Assembly (NCBI GenBank): GCA_029863525.1
Contig: JAOTVL010000013.1
Coordinates: 1 to 41,715, forward strand
Length of the DNA stretch: 41,715 bases
Reading direction: 5' to 3'
From: Gemmatimonadota bacterium
Lineage (GTDB): Bacteria > Gemmatimonadota > Gemmatimonadetes > Longimicrobiales > Gaopeijiaceae
Position 1 is the first letter of the stretch. Every line of letters begins with the position of its first letter. The translations under genes were made by a program, and so were the position numbers. Under the pieces are notes generated by a model, which had not been told where the DNA came from, searched no databases, and saw only the letters and a program-made list of their open reading frames with translations. Shown piece by piece: positions 34,677 to 41,715 of the stretch.

Positions 34677-35489
34677 TCAGAGTTCGAGGAGCGCGGGAGG
34701 AAGCGGAGGGACCCGCGTGACCGCCTGGTCCCGGCGGCCGCGGTAATGCACGGGCCGGTCGAGGAGGGTCGTTGCGCGGCAGCCCACCCGGTGGGCCCAC
34801 GCCCGCCACGAAGATCCGTGACCGCGGTGGCCGGACTCGATGTAGTCCGCAGCGTGCGCCATTTCGTGCAGTAGGGTGTCCGCTCGCTCGGCTCCGTTGC
34901 CTTCGAGCATGAGGTCGACATTGAGTGCGATCTCGGAGACGCGCCGCTGACCGGCGTCGTCGCTGCCCGGTCTCATGTGACCCAGCGCCGACGTCATCCG
35001 CCGACTCAAGCGCACCGGGATGTCGGAGGGGAGACGTCCGTCGAAGCGCGTGTGGTTGAAGTAGCGGTAGAGTGCGAGAACGTACGCCCGCTGCCCCGGA
35101 GTGGCACAGCAGGGGCCGTCGGCCTGCCCGGCCGTTCGGCGACCCTCATGGGCTCGGCGAGCGTCGTCGATCGCTTCTTTGAGTCGTGGCCATCCGCTGA
35201 TTGCGGCCGCGGCGCGACGTGACTGTCTCGAGCCAATGCCCCCTTCCGCCGCCAGCGTGGCGAATGCATCCAGTAGGCCGGGCGGGGCTTCGCGGAAGGC
35301 GGCGTGGACGTTGAGAACCGTTCCGCGCTGCGTGAGGGACCACACCGTGCTTCGGTTGTTTCTGAAGCGCACGGCGGCCAGTCGAGTCGCGCCCCGCGCC
35401 CGCAGCGCGGCAAGGAAATCGCTCGGGGTCAGCACACCACGAGTATCGAGAACGACACCCGATTTGGGAAGGTCGAGCGTCGCGCACAC
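34677..35489 (-). CDS. SprT-like zinc metalloprotein
   Basis: This protein of up to 270 residues has a C-terminal SprT-like domain: ALYRYFNHTRFDGRLPSDIPVRLSRRM (about 140-165), the zinc motif LLHEMAHAADY with HEMAH at 208-212, and a third ligand in GHRGHGSSWRAWAHRVG (about H224). SprT/Spartan relatives act as metalloproteases, in some cases on DNA-protein crosslinks, but that role is not shown for this subfamily. The first about 120 residues form an unassigned domain (AAVRFRNNRSTVWSLTQRGTVLNVHAAFREAPP). The start is uncertain: GTG at 35489, or GTG at 35435, 18 codons further in; neither has a good ribosome-binding site. Confidence 0.83.
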   Translation of the reverse strand: MCATLDLPKSGVVLDTRGVLTPSDFLAALRARGATRLAAVRFRNNRSTVWSLTQRGTVLNVHAAFREAPPGLLDAFATLAAEGGIGSRQSRRAAAAISGWPRLKEAIDDARRAHEGRRTAGQADGPCCATPGQRAYVLALYRYFNHTRFDGRLPSDIPVRLSRRMTSALGHMRPGSDDAGQRRVSEIALNVDLMLEGNGAERADTLLHEMAHAADYIESGHRGHGSSWRAWAHRVGCRATTLLDRPVHYRGRRDQAVTRVPPLPPALLEL

Positions 35490-35648
35490 GCTGCGTGTAC
35501 CCCAGGATGTCGTGGTAAGGGAGGGCAGAATGCACTGTATGTTGTGGTAACTACTACAAAGACCATTGCGCGAGATAGGTCCAAGCAGTTTCCTTTACGG
35601 AGCCCGCAAACGGAGCGGGTAGCAACGTACTCGTATGGGAGGTGTCCC
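35490..35648 (+). promoter_or_regulatory. Divergent region before the H1-like gene
   Basis: This 159-base gap carries promoters for the SprT-like gene (left) and the H1-like gene (right). An AT-rich patch at about 35535-35560 contains a near-perfect inverted repeat (TTGTGGTA / TACTACAA) suited to an operator or promoter. A very good ribosome-binding site GGGAGGT at 35637-35643 precedes the H1-like GTG by five bases, which fits a highly expressed basic protein. Confidence 0.4.
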
Positions 35649-36143
35649 GTGGCGAAGACAACGCCGAAGAAGAAGGCGACCGCTCGCAAGGTGACGAGCA
35701 AGAAGGCAGCGGGCGCAAAGAAGCGACCCTCGAGGAAGACCGCTCCGAAAGCGGCGTCGAAGGTCAGGAAGGTGGTGAAGAAGAAGACCGCCACCGCGAA
35801 GAAGGCCGCGACGAAGAAGGCGTCGGCCGCGAAGAAGACCGTGAAGAAGAAGGCAGCAGGTGTGAAGAAGGCCGCGACCAAGAAAGCGACGGCCGCGAAG
35901 AAGACTGTGAAGAAGAAGGCTGCGGGCGCGAAGAAGGCTGCGACCAAGAAGGCGTCGGCCGCGAAGAAGACCGTGAAGAAGAAGGCGACCGCCGCGAAGA
36001 AGAAGGCCGCTCCAAAGAAGAAGGCCGCCGCGAAGAAGGCCGCTCCAAAGAAGAAGGCCGCCGCGAAGAAGGCTGCTCCTAAGAAGAAGGCTGCTCCTAA
36101 GAAGAAGGCCGCTCCGAAGAAGGAGGCCGCTCCGAAGAAGTAG
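35649..36143 (+). CDS. Histone H1-like Lys/Ala-rich DNA-binding protein
   Basis: Starting at GTG 35649, the 164-residue protein is almost entirely Lys, Ala, Thr and Pro, with no acidic residue until one near the end (KKEAAPKK). It matches the low-complexity C-terminal tail type of eukaryotic H1, bacterial HctA/HC and AlgP-like proteins. These bind DNA non-specifically and help condense or organise the nucleoid. Residues 53-118 are three tandem 22-residue units of the form AATKKASAAKKTVKKKAAGxKK, and the C-terminus repeats the APKKKAAAKKA type. The frame is open upstream, but only this start has a ribosome-binding site and compositional sense. Length probably varies between strains because of the repeats. 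Confidence 0.85.
   Translation: MAKTTPKKKATARKVTSKKAAGAKKRPSRKTAPKAASKVRKVVKKKTATAKKAATKKASAAKKTVKKKAAGVKKAATKKATAAKKTVKKKAAGAKKAATKKASAAKKTVKKKATAAKKKAAPKKKAAAKKAAPKKKAAAKKAAPKKKAAPKKKAAPKKEAAPKK
35805..36002 (+). repeat. Three tandem 66-base repeats inside the H1-like gene
   Basis: Three in-frame 66-base units code for nearly identical 22-residue segments. They differ at Val/Ala, Ser/Thr and a few third-codon positions, consistent with duplication by slippage or unequal recombination. A shorter AAGAAG-rich repeat follows to 36143. Copy number is likely to vary between strains. Confidence 0.8.
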
Positions 36144-36192
36144 TAGTCGTGTAGGGTTCGCCAGCGGGCCGCCGCCGCGTACCGCGAAGTCG

Positions 36193-36198
36193 TAGATT
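36193..36198 (+). promoter_or_regulatory. Candidate -10 element for thrC (possible leaderless transcript)
   Basis: TAGATT ends six bases before the thrC ATG at 36205, and there is no Shine-Dalgarno sequence in front of that ATG. If used, transcription would begin at or next to the start codon, giving a leaderless mRNA. No consensus -35 is seen 17 bases upstream (the region is very GC-rich), so support is weak. Confidence 0.3.
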
Positions 36199-36204
36199 TC
36201 TAGC

Positions 36205-37521
36205 ATGAACGGCTTCACGACGACGCGCGGCGGCCCCGCGACCTCCCTCGAGGTCGCGCTCCTCCGAGGCCTCGCCCCTGACGGGGGCCTCTACGTCCCC
36301 GAGCGAGCCCCTTCGCTCGCATGGCCTCCTGCTATCGAGCCAGGTCCTGCAGCGGACGACGTGCGCGACGTGGCCCGATGGTGTGCGCCCGCGCTGTTCC
36401 CCTCGGTTCCGCCGGACGTATTGGATCGGGTCGTGAACGCAGCGCTGGACTTTCCCATACCGGTCGTCGAGGTGGAGGAGGGCCTATGGGTGCTAGAGCT
36501 GATCCACGGTCCGACTCATGCCTTCAAAGACGTGGGTGCGCGTTTCATGGCGCGACTCATGAGGGAGCTGGACCCGACGCCCTCGGTTCGCCGGACCGTG
36601 CTGGTCGCCACTTCCGGTGACACCGGCGGCGCGGTCGCGAGCGCCTTCCATGGAATGGACGGCTACAGGGTCCTCGCGCTCTTCCCGAGCGGGGGAATCA
36701 GCGAGCGGCAACGCCGGCAGATGACTACACTGGGCGGCGATGTCCATGCCGTCGCGGTTCGTGGCACGTTCGACGATTGCCAGCGACTCGCGAAGGCCTC
36801 GTTCGCGAATCGAGAATTGAGCGAGCGACACGGTTTGACGTCTGCCAATTCGATCAACGTCGCACGCCTTCTGCCACAGGCATTCTACTACATCCATGCG
36901 GCGTATAACCTGCGCGAGCGTTGGGGCGTAGATGACCCAGGAGCGTGGTATGTAGTTCCCGTAGGCAACTTGGGGAATCTCTGCGCGGGGCTCCTTGCTG
37001 CACGGGCCGGAATGCCCGCTGCGGGATTCACCGCCGCGGCGAACGAGAATCGCGGCTTCGTCGACTACCTCGCGGGCGACTCCTTCGAGGCGCGGCCGAC
37101 GATCGCCACGACTTCGAGTGCGATGGATGTCGGGAACCCGAGCAATCTCGAGCGCATTCACTGGATCTTCGGAGCAGACGACGCCGCCGTGCGGGCGTCA
37201 ATCCGCGGCGCCAGCGTAGACGAACACGAGGTGTCTCGGTGCATCGCCGCGCTGCACGAGCGTACGGGCTACATCGTCGATCCGCATACGGCGGTAGCGT
37301 ACGCGGCGGCGACCCGTCAGACTTCGCGGTCATCGGTTCCGAGAGTGGTTCTCGCGACAGCGCATCCTGCGAAGTTCCCGGAGACAGTGGAGGCTGCGAC
37401 CGGGCGCGAGGTTCCGATCCCGGCCGGCCTTCTCGCAGCCCAGGAGAGAGAAGAACGCGTGCGCACCATCGATGCCACGACCGAGGCGCTACGTGCCGTT
37501 CTCGAGGAGCTCGAAGCGTGA
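36205..37521 (+). CDS. thrC: Threonine synthase
   Basis: This 438-residue PLP enzyme converts O-phosphohomoserine to threonine. The N-terminal TTRGGPATSLEVALLRGLAPDGGLYVPE is the family signature. The PLP lysine is K108 in HGPTHAFKDVGARFM. The phosphate-binding VLVATSGDTGGAVASAF and FPSGGISERQRRQMTTLGG follow, then TSANSINVARLLPQAFYYIHA and VPVGNLGNLCAGLLA. This is the longer, non-plant-type threonine synthase (ThrC clade with N-terminal domain). thrB starts 13 bases after its stop, so the two are probably co-transcribed. Confidence 0.97.
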   Translation: MNGFTTTRGGPATSLEVALLRGLAPDGGLYVPERAPSLAWPPAIEPGPAADDVRDVARWCAPALFPSVPPDVLDRVVNAALDFPIPVVEVEEGLWVLELIHGPTHAFKDVGARFMARLMRELDPTPSVRRTVLVATSGDTGGAVASAFHGMDGYRVLALFPSGGISERQRRQMTTLGGDVHAVAVRGTFDDCQRLAKASFANRELSERHGLTSANSINVARLLPQAFYYIHAAYNLRERWGVDDPGAWYVVPVGNLGNLCAGLLAARAGMPAAGFTAAANENRGFVDYLAGDSFEARPTIATTSSAMDVGNPSNLERIHWIFGADDAAVRASIRGASVDEHEVSRCIAALHERTGYIVDPHTAVAYAAATRQTSRSSVPRVVLATAHPAKFPETVEAATGREVPIPAGLLAAQEREERVRTIDATTEALRAVLEELEA

Positions 37522-37534
37522 GCGGGTCCGGACG

Positions 37535-38449
37535 ATGACCGAGCTTCGGGCCGCCAGGGTTCTTGTGCCGTGCTCGACGTCCAACTTCGGATCCGGGTAC
37601 GACACGATCGGGCTCGCGCTGGACCGATATCTGGACGCCTCTTTCGAGCCCGACGACTCCGGCTCACTCGTGCTCGACCGTCAGGGTACACTCGCTCGGA
37701 TCGACCCGGCCGAGCCGGATCTGGTGGCGACGATTCTCGAAAGGGAGCTGGCGAAACACCAAGTGGCGGCGTCGGGCACGCTGAGGCTTCACTCACAGGT
37801 TCCAGTCGCGCGCGGCCTCGGGTCGTCGGCGTCCGCGTCGCTTGCGGGCTTCGCTTTGGGAGCTGCGGCGCTCGGCTTGGAGCGAGACGATGACGAAGCG
37901 TTTGCAGGCGCTGTCCGGCTCGAGGGTCACGCCGACAACGTGGCGCCGTGCCTGTTCGGAGGTCTCCGGGCCGTCGTGACCACGCTCGAAGGCCCTGTGG
38001 TCATGGGGCTGTCGCTCAGTGAGGACGTCGGGTTCGCCTACGCTGCGCCCGCGGCGCGCATCTCGACTGAGGAGGCACGCCGGCAACTGCCGCGGCAGCT
38101 GCCCCACGCGGTTGCCGCGTCGACGTTGGGCCGCGTCGTCGCGCTGGTGCGAGGCCTGGCCGAGGCCAACCCCGAGCTCATCCGCATCGGGGTGGCGGAC
38201 GAGATTCACACGCCGTACCGCCTACCCCTGATCCCGGGCGTGATGGGCGCGATTTCGGCCGGGGTGGAAGCGGGCGCGTGGGCGGTGACCGTGTCGGGCG
38301 CGGGCTCGGGGGTGATCGCCATGTGCGAACCCGATCACGCCGAGGCCGTCGCGGCGGCAATGCACGAAGTCTTCGACGCCGGGAGGCACGATCCTGAGTG
38401 CGTCGGATTCGCGCTCCGTCCGGACTTCGCGGGACTCCGCCGGCTCTAG
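37535..38449 (+). CDS. thrB: Homoserine kinase (GHMP family)
   Basis: This 304-residue kinase phosphorylates homoserine to give the substrate for ThrC. GHMP motifs are visible: the N-terminal VLVPCSTSNFGSGYDTIGLALD, the ATP-binding loop PVARGLGSSASAS (about 90-102), EGHADNVAPCLFGG and the C-terminal VSGAGSGVIAMC. The ATG at 37535 is chosen because the conserved fold begins directly after it; the frame is open upstream to 37472, inside thrC. It is the second gene of the thrC-thrB pair. The following gene is convergent, 37 bases away. Confidence 0.96.
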   Translation: MTELRAARVLVPCSTSNFGSGYDTIGLALDRYLDASFEPDDSGSLVLDRQGTLARIDPAEPDLVATILERELAKHQVAASGTLRLHSQVPVARGLGSSASASLAGFALGAAALGLERDDDEAFAGAVRLEGHADNVAPCLFGGLRAVVTTLEGPVVMGLSLSEDVGFAYAAPAARISTEEARRQLPRQLPHAVAASTLGRVVALVRGLAEANPELIRIGVADEIHTPYRLPLIPGVMGAISAGVEAGAWAVTVSGAGSGVIAMCEPDHAEAVAAAMHEVFDAGRHDPECVGFALRPDFAGLRRL

Positions 38450-38486
38450 TGCCTCGGGCGCACGGGCATGCGTGCCCGGCGGCGTG
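38450..38486. terminator. Candidate shared terminator between thrB and the convergent transporter gene
   Basis: The 37-base gap contains the hairpin GCACG-GGCATG-CGTGC, flanked by further GC-rich complementary bases. It lacks a T-run on either strand. Position between convergent genes makes a bidirectional end of transcription plausible. Confidence 0.35.
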
Positions 38487-39809
38487 TCAGGAGCCCCGAG
38501 CCGAGTCCGCGTCGGCGACGATGCCCCGACACGCCCATCCCAGGTAGACGTTGCTCGTCGCACGTCCGGCGAAGAAAGATGCGAAGGCGGCCGTCGCGCC
38601 CACGAGGTCCAGACCGAAGCCTAAGATCGTGAAGGTGACGGCGACCGTGGCGACTTCGATCGCAGTGGCGACCGTGATGTGCTGGGTGGTCCGCCGCTCG
38701 ACGAGAATCGCGCGCTGCAGGGAGAGGAGGACAGACATTGCCGGGAGGAGCACGATGATACGTGTCGGGGTGAGCGCGAACGCGGCGAGCTCGGGGGTTA
38801 GGCCCGAAATGCCGATGAAGTACACATCGGAGAGCGGGGTGAAGGCGACCAGTGCCAAGCCCAAGGAAGTAGCGGACCCGAGAGTGATCGCGAAGATTTT
38901 GAGCTCGGGAAAATGCTCGAAACGTTCCCCGATGAGCGCGATCGCGGTGTCCTGATACGCGAGCCCCATGGAACGGAAGAAGAACGAGAGCGAGTGGACC
39001 ACGGGGAAGACCGCGAGCGATTCGACCGGCGCGACGCTTCGACCCATGAAGAACGTCAGGAGAGGTTGGACGCTCAGCCCGATCAGCGAAGTCAGCGCGA
39101 GCGGATAATAGAACCTCGCGATGTCCCAGTAGCTGACTTCCTTCGCTCCAGGTTGGTCGATCTCGCCGGCCAGGATCGAGCGGACAGTGGGGCCGGCCAT
39201 GACCCGTGCCGCGATCGCTTCCGTGACAACACCGGTAGCGAGCGAAAGAGCGCCCACCCACGCGCCCGGAATGTCCAAGACGAAGAAGCCGACCAGCGCG
39301 GCGACCACCATTGCAACGAGTCGGATGACCGTGCCGTAGGCAACGAGCCCCGTGCGACCGGAGCGGATGAGCACGCCCTGGAGGAAACGACGGTAGCCGA
39401 TGGCTGCCGGCCATGGGAGCATGAACCAGAGCGCTCCATAGGTGAGGTCCGCGACCTGGTCCGGCACGCCCATGAGGTCGTCGATCAGCGGGTCGTACAC
39501 GCCCGGGATCAGCACGATCAGAAGGACGCCGGTGGTGCCCAGGCAGAGCCCCCGCGAGAAGTTTCGTAGCTTGAGGAAGCTCGTTCGATCCTTCACGACG
39601 GAGGTCGCGGCGCTCATCAGCATGATGACCGGCGCCTCGATGAGGATCGCCAGCGCGAAGGTGACGCCATGCGCGGCGAGGTTGAACGTGGGCTCCGGCA
39701 GCCGCGCAATCATGGCGGCGAGGAAGGGACCCTCCGACGCCATCATGACCCAGGTCGCCGCGAGTGGCGCCCAGAAGAAGAGGATCGAGCGTTGTGAGTG
39801 TCGAGTCAC
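38487..39809 (-). CDS. Multi-spanning membrane transporter, MATE/MOP-superfamily-like with resemblance to ANKH
   Basis: This 440-residue protein has about 12 hydrophobic helices. The sequence resembles the animal pyrophosphate/citrate exporter ANKH (progressive ankylosis protein) more than typical MATE pumps. Points of likeness are FWAPLAATWVMMASEGPFLAAMIARLP at the start, SVVKDR after the second helix, FYYPLALTSLIGLSVQPLLTFFMGR in the middle, and ALTPTRIIVLLPAMSVLLSLQRAIL towards the end. This likeness is judged by eye and moderate. The start is GTG, 15 bases after the stop of the DUF5916 gene, so the two are probably one operon. The cargo is unknown. Confidence 0.65.
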   Translation of the reverse strand: MTRHSQRSILFFWAPLAATWVMMASEGPFLAAMIARLPEPTFNLAAHGVTFALAILIEAPVIMLMSAATSVVKDRTSFLKLRNFSRGLCLGTTGVLLIVLIPGVYDPLIDDLMGVPDQVADLTYGALWFMLPWPAAIGYRRFLQGVLIRSGRTGLVAYGTVIRLVAMVVAALVGFFVLDIPGAWVGALSLATGVVTEAIAARVMAGPTVRSILAGEIDQPGAKEVSYWDIARFYYPLALTSLIGLSVQPLLTFFMGRSVAPVESLAVFPVVHSLSFFFRSMGLAYQDTAIALIGERFEHFPELKIFAITLGSATSLGLALVAFTPLSDVYFIGISGLTPELAAFALTPTRIIVLLPAMSVLLSLQRAILVERRTTQHITVATAIEVATVAVTFTILGFGLDLVGATAAFASFFAGRATSNVYLGWACRGIVADADSARGS

Positions 39810-39824
39810 GGCGCTCTATGCTGC

Positions 39825-41715
39825 TTACAGTCGGAAGAGGTAGGAGAGCTTCATGAAGAAGCCATCCTGCTGCAGCGTCTTCGGCGAGAGGTCGACGCCA
39901 TACGGCCCGTCCATGACACGGCTGTAGCCGACGAAGAAGATCGTACCGGGCGACGGCTCGAACGAGACGAGGAGCTGCCCGGTGAAGATCCCACGTTCAC
40001 GCTCGCCTTGGAGCTCGCCGTTGATGAGGACCGTTTCCCCGGTGACCGGGTGGCGGAGTGGTCGACGGAGCTCCAGGTCGTATTGTCCGATGGCACGGAA
40101 CAGCAGCGACTTGTTGAGCTGGTACTGGGCGCGTACTCGGGGCACGTGCGCGGTGCTGAAGTGCGATCCGTCATTCGCGCGTTCGAGGCGCACGAAGTTG
40201 TAGCTCGCCTCCAAGCGTAGCTGCTCGCCCGGCTGGATCCTCAGGGAAGGACCGAGTCGGTTCTCCCACCCCATCGACCCTTCGGCGAAGAGCGGTATCT
40301 CCCGGAACATCACGACGCCAGAGAGATTGAACGTGTCGTTAAAGCGGATGCTCGGCCGCACCATGATGCCCATGATGTTCGTCAGGTCCGGCGGCTTCGG
40401 GTATGGCCGAACAGAACCGGCTGCATCCATGACCTCGTGTCGCGCGAAGTCGCCCGACCGGAAACGGAAACCGCCCCACTTGAGAATGCCGTTCGCCGAG
40501 TGGTTCCCCCGGAAAGCGACGTTGGGGTGGATCTCGATCTCGTACTCGTACGGTGCACCGCCGTCCCAGAACTGATCACGGCGAGTGAAGTTGTTCGTAA
40601 CCAGATCCGCACCCCAAGTCTCGACCAATGCGCCAGTTCCACCGAACCGGTCGAAGCCGACGCGACCGCCCCACTCGGTGTCACCCGTGCGCGGGATGAA
40701 GCCGGTCTGTGTCTCGAATTCCGGACTCGTGTCGTAGAGGTGGACGTTGTAGGCGAAGTTCAGGCCGCTGCGCGTGAAGTCGAACGTGATGGCCGGCGCC
40801 AGGACGGCGTTCGCACTCGGGGTGCCGTCCGACGTCCAGCTTCCGGTGACTTGGGTCGAGAGCGTGTAGCGGCCACCGAGGAGGAGACGCGCGTCGGAAG
40901 AAAGCACACGATTGAAGCCGCCGCCCGAGGTGACCGTCCGATCCGCGAGGAGAATCCCGACCGTCGAGCCACTACCGATGTCGGCACGCCCCCGGACCAG
41001 GTTGATCACCGCGTCGCCGGTCCCGCCGAACACGCTGCTCGGACTCTCGTCGACCGCGCCCAGGTAGCCGATGCTGAATGCTCCAACCTTACCCGTCAGC
41101 TTTGCCCCGGCGATGGGATCGATCACACGACGCGTATACACGAGCGGTTGCGCCGTCCGGAAGATCTCGGTGCCCTCGAGGAAGAACGCACGCTGTTCTG
41201 GGATGAACAGCGCGAACCGTTCGTTCACCTGAATCTGATCGACGTCTGCCTCGACCTGCGAAAAGTCGGGATTGACGGTCGCGTCGAGCACGAGGTTCTG
41301 CGTGATTCCGATACGCCCGTTGATGCCGAAGTCCGGCTCGACGTCTCCGCGGTCGAAGACCCCAGCCTGGCGGAAGCCCTCGAGCTTGCCGGTCATGATC
41401 GGATTCACTTCGACGAGTCGCTGCGGCTCGAGGCCCGTCAGTCCTCGAAGGCGCCCACTCTGGCCGAGGACGCTCGTAGCATTGACCGTGAGCGGAGCCC
41501 ATGACGACTTGTATCCGCTGCGCATCACGCCCCGGGCGATCTGAAGCCCCCAGTCCTGCACGTCGCGTTCCGGGAAGCGGAGGGAGACGTAGGGAATGCG
41601 GACCTCAGCGATCCAGCCGTCGTCCGCCACGCGCCCGTTGGACTCGAAGATGAAGTTGGGGTTGAAGTCGACCTTCGGACCCGTCGGTCCTCCGCGTGGC
41701 TCGATGCTCTCGAGC
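39825..41715 (-). CDS. DUF5916 outer-membrane-type protein (N-terminus outside window)
   Basis: The frame is open across the right edge; 629 residues plus a partial codon are visible, ending at TAA. Residues near the edge (FNPNFIFESNGRVADDGWIAEVRIPYVSLRFPE) belong to the end of the N-terminal carbohydrate-binding-like domain (CBM9-type) that precedes DUF5916. The DUF5916 part shows DWGLQIARGVMRSGYKSSWAP, the NLVLDATVNPDFSQVEADVDQIQVNERF signature, and FFIPEQRAFFLEG-type sequence. The C-terminal half is a series of amphipathic strands ending in QDGFFMKLSYLFRL, a classic outer-membrane terminal strand. It is probably a large beta-barrel with a periplasmic or surface sugar-binding-like domain. 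Function is not established. The transporter gene follows 15 bases later. Confidence 0.9.
   Translation of the reverse strand, partial: LESIEPRGGPTGPKVDFNPNFIFESNGRVADDGWIAEVRIPYVSLRFPERDVQDWGLQIARGVMRSGYKSSWAPLTVNATSVLGQSGRLRGLTGLEPQRLVEVNPIMTGKLEGFRQAGVFDRGDVEPDFGINGRIGITQNLVLDATVNPDFSQVEADVDQIQVNERFALFIPEQRAFFLEGTEIFRTAQPLVYTRRVIDPIAGAKLTGKVGAFSIGYLGAVDESPSSVFGGTGDAVINLVRGRADIGSGSTVGILLADRTVTSGGGFNRVLSSDARLLLGGRYTLSTQVTGSWTSDGTPSANAVLAPAITFDFTRSGLNFAYNVHLYDTSPEFETQTGFIPRTGDTEWGGRVGFDRFGGTGALVETWGADLVTNNFTRRDQFWDGGAPYEYEIEIHPNVAFRGNHSANGILKWGGFRFRSGDFARHEVMDAAGSVRPYPKPPDLTNIMGIMVRPSIRFNDTFNLSGVVMFREIPLFAEGSMGWENRLGPSLRIQPGEQLRLEASYNFVRLERANDGSHFSTAHVPRVRAQYQLNKSLLFRAIGQYDLELRRPLRHPVTGETVLINGELQGERERGIFTGQLLVSFEPSPGTIFFVGYSRVMDGPYGVDLSPKTLQQDGFFMKLSYLFRL

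Noticed and set aside
35805-36143. CRISPR-like or intergenic direct repeats
   Set aside because: The repeats are in frame, code for Lys/Ala units and have no unique spacers.
35595-36218. Leu/Arg-rich open frame opposite the H1-like gene
   Set aside because: It is the reverse reading of the Lys/Ala repeats and has no ribosome-binding site or domain.

Overview
The window is a densely coded, GC-rich stretch (roughly 60-65% by eye) of a Gram-negative-type chromosome. It holds about 30 protein-coding genes and no gap over 300 bases. No tRNA, rRNA, CRISPR array, transposase or phage gene was seen. The gene mix suggests a heterotrophic Gemmatimonadota-like bacterium: a Ser/Thr kinase fused through one membrane helix to a WD40-like beta-propeller, a DUF5916 outer-membrane protein, a DUF5117-type metalloprotease, S9 and M19 peptidases, many lipoproteins and an H1-like Lys/Ala protein. 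This placement is inferred from gene content, not from a phylogenetic marker.

Layout, left to right. 1-5303 (minus strand): the N-terminal part of a secreted zinc metalloprotease, preceded by a three-gene operon for a Tat-exported molybdenum hydroxylase of the PaoABC (YagTSR) type. 5483-6959 (plus): a translationally coupled trio of ECF sigma factor, membrane anti-sigma-like protein and Spy/CnrX-like periplasmic protein, which looks like an envelope or metal stress module. 7004-8845 (minus): an outer-membrane beta-barrel and a lipoprotein, separated by a 40-base hairpin. 8944-17125 (plus): an AEC transporter followed by exported amide-bond hydrolases or relatives. These are a D-aminoacylase-like lipoprotein, a zincin-like lipoprotein with HQAAH in place of HExxH, a Tat-exported amidase, an M19 dipeptidase, a DUF2914 protein and a DUF1028 protein. 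17294-24880 (plus): the kinase/propeller receptor, an S9 prolyl-oligopeptidase-type enzyme, YajQ and a cytoplasmic amidase.

25139-28520: a small beta-barrel with a structured leader, a short lipoprotein, an MsbA-like ABC exporter (minus) and a divergent lipoprotein. 28694-33202: leuS and tkt. 33257-36143: a plug-only TonB-receptor-like protein, a small membrane protein, a SprT-like metalloprotein (minus) and an H1-like basic protein with internal tandem repeats. 36205-38449: thrC and thrB, the last steps of threonine synthesis. 38487-41715 (minus): an ANKH/MATE-like transporter downstream of a DUF5916 beta-barrel protein cut by the right edge.

Taken together, the middle of the window reads as peptide and modified-amino-acid scavenging at the cell envelope, combined with envelope sensing, and the right part as housekeeping metabolism. 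The most noteworthy points are the sigma/anti-sigma/Spy trio, the catalytic-site substitutions in two exported hydrolase-like proteins, the concentration of exported amidohydrolases, the structured region before the 25139 gene, and the internally repeated H1-like gene.
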